Part shown: positions 11,063-26,000 of the stretch, piece by piece
How positions within the stretch are numbered: the first letter of the stretch is position 1
How the letters are laid out: each line of letters starts with the position of its first letter
Assembly: GCA_008508345.1 (NCBI GenBank)
Contig: QNGE01000752.1
Span: 1-64,000 of the forward strand
Direction of reading: 5' to 3'
Source of the DNA: Paragonimus westermani
Taxonomy: Eukaryota; Platyhelminthes; Trematoda; Plagiorchiida; Troglotrematidae
Length of the DNA stretch: 64,000 nt
Program-made: the position numbers and the translations under genes
The notes under the pieces: generated by a model
Seen by the model: the letters and a program-made list of their open reading frames with translations, nothing else
What the model was told of the DNA's origin: nothing
The model's database searches: none

Positions 11063-14000
11063 GACACAGATTAAAGGTCATTGCGATGTGGAACAACAAC
11101 GCTAATTACTAAGTGGTTATCACCATGAATATGCAAGCGGATGATTTCCAGCTGCCCATTGCAACTGCTTGCACGAACCCCATATGCCTTCGATTTGTGG
11201 TTCACTAACGGGAAGCTTATCTCAAGCTTAATTTTATATCGACATTCCAACCAAGCAGAGAGTTATCGACGTTGCCAGCTGTTTTTAGCACACCATAACA
11301 GTTTCACCTAATTGACGCGTTATGGCATTCGGACAATTCAGAAACTTCACACTGAAGACCGTCTGTTGACCCGATTAAATAATTGCAACTCTCCCTTGAT
11401 TAGCTAGATTTGTAAATGATTTAACATTGAATGATAACGATGTCTATCAGTGAGTGGGACTCCTGGGAGCTACGGTTCGGGTTGTTGTTGATCCTGCGAC
11501 AAGTGTTCAATAGTATGGTGACGTCGTGACGCTTGTTACAGTGTGTATTACGGTGTATATAAAGATGTATAGTTTAGCATGGCGATGGGCGTTCGTTGGC
11601 GAATTTACTGAAAATTGCCGAGGTATGCTAAGTTCCTTTGAGTGTCGTTTGTAAAAACGGAATCTTCCTGAACAAGTGGTTCTCAAACTTATTTGTTTAG
11701 TATAATAAAGTGACAATATCAAGAGACCACAAATGTATGGATTCTTTCGAAATGGACACGAACTTCCCAGTTGAATGCAGAATGACAACACAACAGTTTT
11801 CTGACAGTGGGCATGTGTGATACAATACGCCGGTAAAACCTGCTGAGCTGACTGTTGGAATGAGCTACGAAGCGACAAATTGTACATCAGTCAATACGCT
11901 AACGATAGATATCCAACCTTTTGTGTAGGCAAACTGGTCGTTGGTGATAGCCAAGACGCCTATCCTTATGTGTTCAGATGATGTAACACTTTCTGCTGAG
12001 CTGCATTTCACTCGCTGTGAACTTACAACTGAACATCCTCTTAGTTCACACGGATATGACTTCTTCGAAGGGTGCTTGGATGGATCTGTTTGGAAGCTAG
12101 AATTTTTTCTCTTTTCAGTCTTCAGTTCAACGCCATGACGTAGATGGTATAAATACAAAATAAAATGCTCACCACACCAAGCTTAGCCATATTTCAATTA
12201 GTTCATGCACACATCACTTTTAAAGTGGCCTAGTGCCAACCGGGTGAATACCCATATCTGGTTTTCAATAAACTTGATGATTATGTGACTAGATGACGTT
12301 GGGCTGGTGTATCAGATTGAAGGCAGACGTATGGTTCTAGTGCAACCGTTTTTCATGTTTTGTATGGAATTCGTTTTCTGTCAAATATACTCAAACGAAA
12401 ACCAGCTTACCGCTTTATACTCGCACGTGTTCGTTTGTTGTGAACAGCAGTTACTGTCGCCGGTTGTACTATTAGTTTAGTTATAAAGTTTGGTTATGAA
12501 GACACTAGTGAACTTCAAAGAAATTTTCTCACTAACCGTATATCTGAAGTTGTGATTCAGGCCAGCAAGTAGACTAGGCAGCTGAGAACTGATCAGCACA
12601 GTGATCCGAACAACTGTTGGGTTTATCACTTCAAGAAGGTGCGCTACCTATTGTGTTGACTTGTTTCGTGCCGAATCATATATCGCTTCAGAAGTAAACA
12701 AATTCCTACAGTTTGGATAAGCAGTGGACAATGTTGTGAATGCTGTGCCTCTTTTATGATCTTTGAAGCCACCTAAGGATAGCCGATACAGCAACCTTCC
12801 AATAATGCTTGTATACATTTGCTGATGAGTCGTTTAAGTTCGACATAAATGTTAGTGAAATCACTGCTGCGGAACATAGTGATATTAAACATTACAAAAC
12901 GGTTTGTTGAGAGAGAATCTCGGAATTCCTTCTAGTTAACCTGATTACTTACCTCAGTATCATGAACTGATCTTCGGATAAGTTGTACTCGCGTCAGACT
13001 TCATTTGTTTAGATAAGCGATTATTGTTTGGTGTGGTCTACCGGTTAACTTTTTCCCTTCGCCTGCCCCTGTAAGTCTTTAGTCAAATGATCACACTAAC
13101 AGTGAACAATGCGCAGTCAGCTATATTTATATACATATACATATATAAAACACCTAGAAGCCACAAAGAGTGACAAACGTGTAGCAGTATAGGGAGAATA
13201 AAGGCAACGCGCAGAGTGGGGGAAGGAAACAGATATGGAGAGATAAAGGAGAAAAAGACGCAACGATAAACACAGAGACTCCCAACAAGGGCGTCATTGA
13301 CTTCTGTTCTTTGCCACATCCAACAGCGTCCTCAGCCAAAGGTATTCAGTGTCCTTCGAACCCCAGGTAGGAAGATGGGGAAGACCTATTGAAGCAAGCT
13401 TTACAGTGAGTGCTTTCACGTGTCAAACCCAAGTCATAGACTGACCACCAGATTGCCGCTTCTAGTCTAACCCAACATTCGCAAATAGGGCACGGTATGG
13501 CAGGCAGTGAGTTAGCATTCGTAAGATGTGCTCAAGCTAACGAAGCCTGCGAGATGAAATTAGTATGCTTAGGAGCCGAGAGAGATTATCCAGCCTAAAG
13601 GCACGTCAGCAAACTTCGTCAGTGTTAAAACTGTGCTCTCACCACACACCGCTAATTCTTCGGAGACACCGATGATCGAAGAAGGAGAGTGGACTCGGTT
13701 TCGGAGAAGTACGATAAAACTTCTCTTAAGGGAGCATTGTACACTCGGTCTTTTACAGAATGACTGCAGGTGGCGTGATTTAGCAAACGCAATCCAACCT
13801 ACCAGTGAACAGTGCGTCAACCGTGCACCACGCTACTCCATTTGGATATTCTAGAAATACACACTTCTTGGTTGGTTTGGTGCTAATACACACTGACAGC
13901 GTGACATGAAATCACAACCGGGCCTATTCTCTCCAGCAGTGTGTGTCCCTGTTCTTACTTTATGCGAGTGTGTTCATGTTAGAACAAGATCGACCCTGCA

Positions 14001-17000
14001 CAAAACCAAAGAAAGTCTGTTAAAAAAACCTGAGTAATCAACGAGACACAACATCCCGCTATACATTAACATATCACACGGGAGAAATTACTACCGTTGC
14101 ACTGAAAATATGACTGACAAAAAGCAACTAGTACATTGGTGATCATCGACAGATCACACCTGAACCAACCTTCCCTTGATCACATCCAGCCCGAATTTTA
14201 ACGTTGGAATTTCACCAGTTATTGGCAATGCTTAATAAAGCCTCGCCAATGGTCAAACTTTGTAATTCACCAAACGACTAATAACCAAAACTTAGACGTC
14301 TTGCGTTTATATCGGTCAGTAGTTGGATACTATTCGAGTATCGTGCGGTAAATAAAACTGAATACTGGAGCAGTAGGCAGCTTCAAACAGCCCCAAAATA
14401 GCCGGCGAAAGCTACTTATATTTGTAATGCTTACGCCGGGGTGAACGACAATTAGTGTCTTGTTTTCGAGTCCTCGTGCAGTCTACAACCGTTTTCAAGT
14501 GTGATGTCTGATATACCAAGGTTCAGTATCTGACGGACAAATCCCACATAATCAGATAATGTCTGATGAACCTTCATTTTGGCCAACAAATCATTAGGGT
14601 CTGACACCACCCAACTTCTCTGAGATAGGTCTCTACTACACGCAGAACTGTTCGATGTCAGTCAAAATAACCGAGCGTGTTCCAACGCACGTTCCGCTTA
14701 AAAAAGCACTGGGTGGGTTCTAGTTACTAAACGCACTGTATGCATCGATTGGCTAACTTCGAATCCAACCTATAACCTATTCTTGCTACAACAGTAATTC
14801 CGCGAATCCAGGAGTTCCCTTCAGTTAACCAAACATGGCGAAATTAGGGAGCCCCATAGAGTAGCAAAATCGTTTGCGCAATCATACCTGTAACACTCAT
14901 TATTTGTAACAAAGAAACAATATTTCTAGGTGTTTGGTGACTCGTAGAGCTAGGTTGACTGGTTGCAAACACTCCATTACCGAAGAAGACGGCGTCATTA
15001 ATGCACAGGCATTCAGTGCTCAAACTTACAGGCTCACTAGTCTCGAGGTTCAAAACCCTATTGATCATTGATGATATCTTGTTTCTTAATTAGGTGTTTG
15101 CTGTCTAAACGCAGAGTTCGGCGTACAATGAAACACTCAAACTGCCAAGCTAAGCTATCAGCTCCACCATTATCCTCAACACTTAGAAATAAACACTGAT
15201 GTAAAGCAATAGTCTAGGTAACCAGCATTTGAGCAAAAAAGGAACAAGAGACGCTTGTCAAGCGGTACTGACAGATAATTTAATCATAGCCAGTCAGTTA
15301 AGACAGTCTAACAAACAATGGGTAAAAATCAAAGCGGCTATAAAAGCCGGCTATGAGGAAATATGTTTCAGAGGATCCGTGAAATTGTGATAAAATTCTA
15401 TACCTGTCATGCTGGCAAACCCTATAACCAAGTTTCTGTCAAGTCCTCCTCACCAGGATTGCAGAAACAGCGCGCTAGAGATGTAGTGAAAATCTACCTG
15501 ATCCACGACTTACACGAACCCCAACACAACAGAAGATCTACTACGGGACCAATCCAAAAGTCACGCTAATATACCATATCGGGATTGAACGAACAGGTAC
15601 AGTGTTACACCTTTACCTAAGTTCTCTGTTCTGCATTGCATCAGTCAGCTTACAGTTTGTGAATTTGCACGTACCATTATAATCAGCCAATAACAAATTC
15701 TGACGTACACTTATAACTGCTGGCTCTTGTCTCATGAATAACAAACGCAGATTGCAACCAGTTTGACGTCTTCCTATTACTTACGCTGGAGGTTTAAAAC
15801 TCAATACGATTTCGAGGGCTATTCGAAGTCCATAGTTCCAAATATTACAAGGACGTTGATGGGAACTAGCTAAAGGCTTGTTCGAAGGCTGTTACAATTA
15901 TTTATGAAAACGATTGGAAGAAATGAAGTCGGTACTTTATCTACATATAACACAATGCCGTTCTGTCTCATCCACGGTCATGCCGGCCGTTGTCTCAGTG
16001 TTAATGATGCCATTCACGAGACAGATAACACAGTTTATATCAACCATCCCAGCGAGTTTGACCGACTGGATTGGCTTTTTAGGAATTAACTTTGTTGGCT
16101 TAGATCGGATCACATAGACGAAGTAACCCAAACGATCGGTTAAGCCCGTGCTGGCTCCTCGTAATAAGCGGAGGTGTTTCTGAAGGCGAATGTGATAAAG
16201 CACAGTAAGACATCACATCTAGAACTCCTTTCTCCTATTCTTTTCTATCATGGTGGTGGGAAGTCAGAATTGGTGTGGGAAACTGAAGAGTGGTCTCAAA
16301 ACTGGTGTTTGGAGCAGTCATTGTACTTTTCAAAACTTGTCTTTGTTGCACAGCAGGTAACCTGCAGATCTCATATTCTGTCGACTCACCGAACCAAGGT
16401 AAAGGCAGATACGCAAAGGACGGACAAAATTCTGAGTGGGTCGTTGGGGTAATTTACAACATTTTCAGCGAATGGTGGGTTTTGGGGTTTCGACACACTC
16501 ATAGGAGAACAACTGTTACGGAATTTCCAAACTCAATTTCTGCCTTCAATTCAGTTATTCGAAGTGTTCTTGGAAAGTTTCTTATAGCAGAGGAATCCAA
16601 GAGGAACATGTGAATCTGTTAAGATTACTGTACATTCAACCGTTTGTGACAAAAACTGAGCAGAAATAGATAGACATGGTAGATTGAACGGCACCAGGAG
16701 TGCTGAACAAACAGCACGGCAACTCATGTATTCCCACCCTAAAAGATGTGTTTGGAGAACCAGATGATTTTGGTGTGGAGCCGCGTGGTATACTGACCGA
16801 AATGAAAAATGAGGACGACAATGTTCCACTATATGACAGAAGCATGTAGTGAATGAACAAGTCATTTCAAATGAAATTCGCACCGAATCTCCAAGGTTTA
16901 ACACTAACACTGGGGTGTTCTTACTCTCCAGTACTGTACTGAACGCAGTTCGATTGGGAAAGCAAACTCTGAATAGCACAGCCTCGATTGGTCATAATAT

Positions 17001-20000
17001 TGCCGAGAAAAGTTGAGAGAGAATGGCGAAAGCACGTGTTGTCTTTGCCCACCGTCTTCACCCGAAGTCGGAAAGATCTTCAGTTGACGTTGAAAAAGGG
17101 TTACGGTATCCACTTGTGATCCATTTTGTTCTAAGGTCCGAAAATGTGGTCTGTTCGCAGCAAAAGTGTGAACAGATTCGGTGTTTGAGCATCACTGTCG
17201 GTCAAGAAGCATCAGCTAGGATGAACGCGTGATCAATGCGGCCGTTTGCCGATACGCACACAGAAACCCTACCAATTGGTGAAACAACGCAAACGTGTAA
17301 TAGGCCTTGGCTGAGACACGTACTTCTTTTGTAAACTAAACGTCTACCTCATCGAACATTAGTCACCGAGGTCACTAACGGTTCGGTAGGGCCGTGGGGT
17401 TGTCAGACAGCAAGGTGACTATGAAATCTCAGGAAATTAGCTGCTCCGTTGAGTACGATAGGCGGGTGTTGTTTAGTCGACCAGACGGTTCGTGAACCAC
17501 CAGACTGCTACTTCAAAACGCTATCCGACATGGTGGGATAACCAACCGCGTGCTTGTATCCACCACATTACTCCACCGGCTTATTCGATTGGTCCTGCAC
17601 ACCGGTGCTCGTATTTTCAGATCTTCGTATAGAATACGCATCGTTATTGTTACCATGAGCAATCACTCGTGCCACAGTACTGTCTGATCAGTTTGGTAAT
17701 TGTTACGAATGAATGAACGATTCTGTTGTCCATTAGTTCTCCAAATCAGCAATATGTTGCCAATCTTTAGTAAACCACTGTCTGAATTTATGTTATGTAT
17801 CAAGAAGATGCTGATATAAGTTTTTCAAGGAAAGCTGTTTCGAGCTGCACTTTTGTTGTTAAACCCAGAGAATATCTGTATATTTTAACGTCCTATCAAA
17901 TATACAAGTATACTAAGTTTACGATTGCCAACTTGACGGCCGTTTTAGTTCTAACGTACTACAACAGCTCGCCGAACGTCTGTGTATTCCACGAATACTG
18001 AAATGCCGATATATCAAATGATGACAGACAGAGTGACTGCATAGTTCACTGGCGGCTATTTTGTTATACTCTTGTGCATAATTCTTTTTATATCAGGAAT
18101 TTGAAGAAAGATTCTGTATACTGCTTTTTGGTAGAATTTGCTCGTTCGTTGACAAAATGAGTGTTGCCAAATTACCAGTGAAGAAGATATGGTGGAAAGC
18201 AGACTCAGTGGTCAGACGCGCAATGAATCTCGGCTCCGTCCGCTTGGTTGAGATGGCAGCAGTTCAAGGAGAGCAACAACGAAAGCACTGGAGAGAAACA
18301 TTTACAAAGAGGGAGATAGCAAGATGAAACACTGTTACCACCGTTGTCCACAGCGAATCCAATCGTTTTACACTCTCAACCAACCACAAAACCATATCCT
18401 CGCAACCGAATCTGCTTAACAACGCTCATTCTGTTCCCGTATCATAATCGAACAGAATCGACGCTTTTTCATCAATGGTCTGTGTAGGTCAACAAAATCA
18501 AGAACTGATATCCACACCACCTCAGTTAGATCATCAGCTTGTCACAGGTTAGGGAAGCTTGATCCACTCAGAGGGGAACCGCAGACATTGTGCAGAACGG
18601 AACATTAACTAACAGATTGAATAAAACCGAAGAGGTCGCTCTGTAAGTGGACGCCATCATCAATATGACCTGAGAGCGTTTGATTAATTAGGACAATAGT
18701 ATTCAGCCCAGTGATGGCTCAAAAAGTTGCGGTTTTGTTGAATCCCTCAATTACCTATCTAGTCTGTTGGGATCAAAAAACCAACTATGTCAGTTCTGAA
18801 TCGCTGAGAGTATGCAAATGCAGGCGCGTGCACACATTTTTACAAACAATTAGTGATCTTTGTAGTCAATGCTTATCATTGCATCTGTGAGGTACAGCGA
18901 AATAATAGACACGTAGCCATCCAATTGTTTTGTGTCAGCCCTCGTTTTAAACACTGCAATCACCGAGTCCAGTTTGTATGTTTGACGGTGAACACACAAC
19001 AGGCGTGTCACGTCCTAATATCAAAAGCACCTCCCAAATTCTCCAAAGAACAAGTAAAAAATGTGCACCCAGTTAATATCACACGGCTGGTGATGACACC
19101 ATATGTAAGCAACTAATTTACTGCCAGGCATATTTCTGAACATCGCGCTTGTGTCAAGAACGCGAACTGCTGTAACGGTACGGACACAAATCGAAAAGAG
19201 TTGAATCCACTGGTCTCCAACTAATGATGTCCTGCGTCAACGAACAACCAAACGCTCAGGCGGTTCACTCAGACTACTACGCACATCGATAGTCAATCCA
19301 ATGAGAATCCCAATATCGTCAACCGCGGATAGCTTTCTAAAGAAAAGTCACAAAACCGACCAGACTAATTCGTTCACTGTGGTGCCAGATGACCTAAACC
19401 CTAAACTTTAGCCACCAATGCAGCAAAGACAGCCAGCGCTGTGCATGCGTGCAGCAACTATTCACACCGCCTCCAGCTCATGGTAATGAACTTTTGACCG
19501 TAAACTCACTCGAATCAGCTGCTGCTCTGTCCGATTTTTGCATGTGACTGACGAGATAAATCGAAACAGCAATGCCTTCAACGTTTACCGTCATGTTGCC
19601 TTTGTGAATTGAGGCAAAGGGAACGCAGACATTACGTTGTTATGATACTTGTGTTTGACAAACGCTGGTGAATGACTCTCCACGATCACTGCTATACCGC
19701 TGTACTCAGAAGGCTACCCATACCAAAGATCCATTCACCATGGAAGCTGGCACATGTACACAAGTTCCCCCTCATGATCAGAAACAATTAGTTACACGAA
19801 GCGACTGTCACAGTCCATATTCAATCGCTCAGTATTTGACTGAACATTTAGTACGGTTACCTACATATGCAAGACAAGTAGTGATTCTGCCTCCGCCTCT
19901 TGTGAACCGGGAGAGCACGCATTCAGACTATCCACTACTCACAGAAGTTATGAACGGAATATGATAGAAAACTTCAGATTCTCGAATACTGCCAGGGGTG

Positions 20001-23000
20001 CCTTCACTTCGGTAATATGTATTCTGTTTATGTATGATTGTTTACATTAATCCGGCATACGAAATGTTAGCGTATCCCAAAAGATAGTTTGTCAGGATGT
20101 GATAAAGTGAATAGGAAAACAGAGTATATCATGTCGGCTCATTAGCTTCTTGATGAATCAGTTCGAGTATGGATTATTTGTTGTGAGTTTGTTCCATCTG
20201 GTCCAAAATGCGTCACACTGTTTTCCACAATTGTTCATATGTTTGCGCCAGGTCGTTTCTATCGTCCAACTATAAACCTAAACGCAACTGGAATTGAATA
20301 ACCTCAAGCGGCTGTTACCACAGTTATTATTGCGAATTTCCGAAAAACCCTAAGTGTCTACTGGCTTCTTTTACAAAGAATCCGCCTCCCATTTTTCGGT
20401 ATAGCACACTTTCTCCTAGGTAAACCAATGCTCACGCCGCTACCGTGAGCGATCCATTAGTTCATTCGAAAATGTTTTAATTAAGTGAGTTGCTTAAAGC
20501 ATATTTCATCCGCCAACTGTGAATTACACCAGATTTCTTATAAACCTTGAGAAAATTAGCTACAAGGGTGACCAGGAATTACCGTAGTTCTTTAGCCGAG
20601 AATCGATGAACAGTAAAGCAGGGCGCATTGTCCCCAATATGCTTATTAAGGTATCAGAAAGCTGATATCAAATGTATAGGGGTAGATAAAACGCAGTCCC
20701 CGACCCAAACATTGTGATGAAATCTGAACAGTTCCAACACTGATTTAATCGGTAGTCTGGTTAGGATAAGAACACTAGTAAAATCGTTCAAATTGCAAAC
20801 CGAATGGACAATCTGAAACAAGAGTATACTCTCTCAAAGTGATATCGAAAACGGTTTGCTAAAGCAATCAAACAACACTCCGAAGTGACATACTTGTTGT
20901 GGTGTGTAACGTTGTTGACATGACTGTCCTGGAGTAATCATGTTCGGCTTGAGCAGTGTGCCTTCCAGATATACATGGTGGTCCATCAACGCTTTGTACG
21001 TAAACGACAGCACTTGTTCCGTAACCTTCTGTGCAGTGATCAAGTCATGGTCTCCATCTGGAAGCACTTCAGGTTCTACAATAGGAACAAGTCCATTCTG
21101 ATGTGGATGGGAGGGGAACGACATGATAGAACGGAGGAAATTAAAAAAATTAGTATTCGAAAATGAACATCGTACGGAGTATTCCGTCTGTCGTATTTAA
21201 AAACACGTAATGCTCCAAATCGATATATCACTGAAAATAACTGACGGTTATGACCTATGTAGAAAGAACCACTAGTACTGATGTCAAGGCAGCCACAATC
21301 TCCGAAAGTACTGGCCGGCCCATCGTGAAAGTGGGAAACTTAGCTGGTAGTCAAGTGTCCACCTTATAGAGTAAAAACATGGACAAGAATGCCGGTAAGT
21401 TTTGCGGACTTTTGACATGGATAATTCATTTTATTTGCCTCTTTGTGGTATTCTCAACGTTAACCACAAATAGGAACTCATTTCCAGAGGTACGGTCTAC
21501 TGCCACAATTGTGCATAAGCATGTGCGTCTAGGTGACCTCTGGGCTGTACATGAAATAACAGTCTTGTTTTACACATTCTTTGGCGTAATTTTTTCAGGT
21601 TTGCACAGAGTACGCAGATGAAACCGCGGACGACTTACCGGAAGTCACTTTCCTCATCGGTAAATATGACAGGTCAATACTAGCAAGAACGTCGCCAACC
21701 ATGTCTGCATAAATGCTATTATGGTCTACGTTCTGTGTATACATCGACGAGAGATTTCGTAATGTGGCGGGTGCATGTTAGAATTACGGTCTGAAACAAC
21801 TGATATCTCCTAAAGGTTGAATTAAAGTATCATAAAACTTTCCGCTCGGTTATGGAATTTGTATCACGTGAAATCAATTTTGAATCTTGGTTCCCTAAGC
21901 TAAATGAGGTGATTGGTTGACAAGTGAGTATGCGACAACGAGAAAACAGAATGTAAGGTAAACTCTTTTTTTCACAATCTTCGTAGTTGTAGTTTTATGA
22001 CTTTATGATCGACTGTATAAAAAAATTGTGTGAACGTGGCATGCAAGATGAGGCCGTGTGACCGTTGTGAGAGTTCTCTATTCAGAGAAAAAGACATAAA
22101 CAGCCTTCGAGTATTCGACCATCAATTCCTGTGTTCAATCGCCGGTTTCGAGTAGCATCAAGAAATATGAAGTGTGGAGATGGAAATTTGAAAGTGAGTT
22201 TCAAGGGAGTCTATTCTTTAAGTATCCTTCGAATGCGCACAGCCATGAACGGAGGATGCTCCATAGGCGTCTGCCACACCGAGACGAGCGCCTGACATGA
22301 ATTCTTATCTCATGGCTACGAACCGCTGTTCAGATCAGCCCTAGGGAAGGTCTAAGAGAATGCGGCGTTGCAGCTGTTATAAACGGTTTTATCCTAATTG
22401 CCTACAGCAGGATTAACGATTCATCTTCGTCCAATCCTCTCCTTGCAAAAAAGCGCAGAAGCCACCTCATTACAGCCGTTCGGGAAATCTTTAAAAAGAT
22501 ACGCAATCCGTTTTCCATTAAAAACTCGTTGACAGCTTTCCATTTCGGTTCGTCACTCGCCATACGGCGCTCCCGTAGTCATCCTGTTGGACAATGACAT
22601 TTAACTTGGCTCGCTTACACGACCAAAAAATTATACGTTTAGTATGATGTCATAGTTGGAGGCTAGTGAACAGATGCCAAACCATGAAGATCACAAAGTG
22701 CACACGCACGGATGCACAGTTATCAATTAGCACTAGAGTATTGAGAACAAAAGGAGCATGTTTATTGTAGACAACCGGCGAAGTGTGAAGGCAGTAAGTT
22801 GCGGCCGAACGACGATCAGATAGGCTACCCAGAAAAGTGGGGTCAATTTTTGCTCGGTACTATAGACGAACACATGGAGTTCTAGAAACGCCAGAGCTTG
22901 CACGATCAACGAAGAGAGGGTAAACGTCAGGCAACCGTGCTACAGATTACGTAGGATGTTCTATAGTGATCCGTTTGTCATACTGATTAATCGCCTTGGC

Positions 23001-26000
23001 AATTCAATGAGCTCGTGTTGAGTAGTCCATGTTATCGATGATAAAAGTGACTCATTTGGTAGTGCTCATTTCCAAGATAGTGTGATGACCTCAAACGTGA
23101 AGCCCTGGGATTATTAGGTCCAACCCCAGCGACTGACACAAGTCTTATCTCGGTGTTGATGTATCTTCATCTGTTTCTTCTGTTACAGAACACACCAGTA
23201 TCAGTCACGTGATGCATTCAGTGTGTTTGTGGATAGTACACATCTGGACATTTCTGCAAACTAGCTTACTGATCCACGTGCCCAACGCACAATAGTCGTC
23301 TTTCAACCCGGTGTTTCGCTCGACGTGATGTGCACCCGCAGCCAGTCACCGACCTCATATACAGGTCCGCCCATCACAGCCATAACATTGCATGATTAAA
23401 TTTGGATGTCTTACATATTGTGAATTACTGTTCAACTCGAAACCAAACTGCAGTGCTGAGACCCAAGTAAGTTTACCCTAACATTGACCAGTACACTTCT
23501 AAATATACAATTTTGTTACTAAAAATTTGCAATCGAAAATGGCTGCTTGCGCAAAAGGGAGTGAATAGTATCTAGTTCGCATTAACTGGGACCACTTTTG
23601 GCTAGAGGCCTTAAAGCCGGATGAAAAGAACACCATTCCAGAGGAGAACACGATAATCAGTACTGGTTTTGTTTCTCTGTCTGCTTCAAGGCAATCATTC
23701 CGATCACACCGTTTGATCCCAAGAAACTACTGTTATGATTCATAATTGCCTTAAAATCATAGATTCTACTACAATCAAATGTAGATGAATGTACAGTCAG
23801 AATAAGTCTGGTAGTGAAGACGAGAACACATTATAAACTGCAAGGCTGATTCAAACTTATCGAACGATTTGTACGTGAGTCTTAGGTTCGGCCAGTGTCT
23901 GAAAGCAAAGTCTTACTAACTGATCAACCAAACACAATTCGATAACAGAACTGATGACAACTCCCGCGGAACGATTTAGGTTTTCATAACCGGTGTGTTT
24001 CCACTGGTGTTAAGTCAAGTCTTTTGACGTATTCCTATCAGTAGAGGTAGTGTGATGCATGGCACTGGTTGTCAGGCGGAAGTTGATATTAGGCAACAAA
24101 CGTGATAAAGTTAGATACAAATCGTTATCCAAGTAGTCGTCAATTAGTTGTGTTCGAAAATTTTTCCAGTGAATTTTCCAGTGAATTATTTCCCATAATT
24201 GTTGTTAGTGTATGCCAATCTTGCCTAACATCAACGGTAAGTGTTGCTTGAAAAATTCAGTGAATCCAAATCCCAAATGCAAGAAGAGATTTTCTGTAGA
24301 AGTCGAAAATTTTCAACCGATTTGCACAAAATTTCCACGTAACCACAGCACTGTACCTAAAATCAATACGTTCCAGATAAATAGTTAACGCTGAAGTGCT
24401 CAGTTCAACGGCAAACGGATTGCTGAGTGGCGTGAATTCTGTGGTGTGCAGATGGAAATCTGATAAGAAAAGGCTTTGACTGGTGTTGTGAGATGCAGCA
24501 ATCTTGAAAAAAGACCCATAGTCATGCGTGTTTGTGCATGTGTGAACATGCGTCGAGTCAGAAGAGGGCGAGTTACATGGCTGTCTGATCTAGTCCATTT
24601 CATCTCTGATCTGCACGACTGACCACTTAAGTACCGGCCACTCAAATGATTGAAATTAAACCTGGCACTGGGGCCAACACGCATCGGTGGCTGTTATATT
24701 ATGACAAAATATACACAACGTAATTTATATGTGCTTAAGACAATACTGCTTGCGAGCCAATGGATACGACAGCGCATTTCATGACCGCGGGACAGATAGG
24801 TCCAGCTTCTAGGCCGGATGTTGTCGACATATCTTGACAGTCAAGACGAGAACGAACTAGTCGCCTGTGAGCAAAAGCATGAATGGCACCAGCACCAAAC
24901 TCTGTTTGAGGGTCACTTGGATGAGGAAATTTTCGAATGACGGTTAATGACTGTAATGGAAACATGGGCAAATGACTGTGAATTGTTACCACTTTTGAAC
25001 GCAATTACTCGACAAGCTTGGTCGACGACAGGAGTTCTTTGCCGTCACAACCGACAGTTTCGTGTGGAGCGCATACCTGTTGACAGATGGAAGCGTATCG
25101 AGCCAGAACATTCGCGTTCTCCATCATGGCCAAATAGGATGGGGTTTCCGGTCCGATTTTCAAAACACAACGCCATTTGGCAAACTCTGCACCATCCTTG
25201 TGATACTGTGCACACCGCTCAGCTAAACCATCAAGGCCTGGAGGAGGAGCGATTTTCAAAAATAGAAGAGAAAATAAAAGGCCAACACAATAATGAAAAA
25301 TCGTAGGCAAACTAGTAGGCGAATTTTATGAGAGAGGGGGGTGGGTCAAACAGTGGCACTTCTTCTGTCCAGATCCATACACGTTGTAGATGTGCTTCAT
25401 TCGCCCAAACACTGACCAAGCTTTTAGCATCCACATACAACTCCCTGCTGGCCTACCTGACCAGTCATTTGCCCAGGTGATCACGGCAGGCTGTTCTTAA
25501 GTTGGTTTATGCTTTTGCACCCATTGTGTGTCTAGGCTTGCATGTGGTTGTTGCGCGAGTTTAGCCTACTGGTAACCACACGTAAACTATCTCACTAGTT
25601 GCCTTTGGGATACAATGTTAGTATATTCCAACATTTCGCTTCTTCTAACCCTGTGGGTGTACTCAGCGAGTACACCGTACGTGTAGCTGAATTATTACAG
25701 AGGAATGGGAGAGAATACGATATAGGATTAGTTTGTGGAACCAGAAATCAGTTAGAGGTGTTATATAAGCGTAATGGGAAGAGAAAACTCACGTAGAAAA
25801 GTGACAGTTGGGTGGAATCTCGACCGAAGTAAACAGCGAGAGAAAGATTCAGCCACACGGTAACGAATCGGTTTACAACTAACTCGGTTTCGAACAAGAG
25901 TAATTGGGTATTAGGAGGTTCAGTGTATCTGTATACGTTTCATGCTTACATTTCTGGTGTTGACTATGCTAGATGCTACTAGTGGGTAAGCAACCAAAGG

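Larger units (their letters stand above)
9334..20893 (-). other. Aldolase intron 4
   Basis: About 11.6 kb of non-coding sequence with short frames only. It contains an ATA/AAT microsatellite (11023-11061), an AT-rich TA repeat (13121-13148) and a perfect short tandem duplication at 9987-10014. Around 16551-16979 both strands are open but no family was recognised. No intact transposon was identified. Confidence 0.8.

Noticed and set aside
10821..11099. Minus-strand frame with an isoleucine run
   Set aside because: Translation of the ATA/AAT microsatellite, not a protein.
13430..17540. Similar phrase (CCACCAGAxTGCxxCTTC) near 13440 and 17490
   Set aside because: Only about 20 bases resemble each other and the flanks do not align by eye, so it is not enough to call a repeat.
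20975..21166. Plus-strand frame of 63 codons
   Set aside because: Antisense of aldolase exon 4.
24947..25306. 119-codon plus-strand open frame
   Set aside because: It is the antisense shadow of aldolase exon 3 and flanks; the minus-strand reading is a clear aldolase match.
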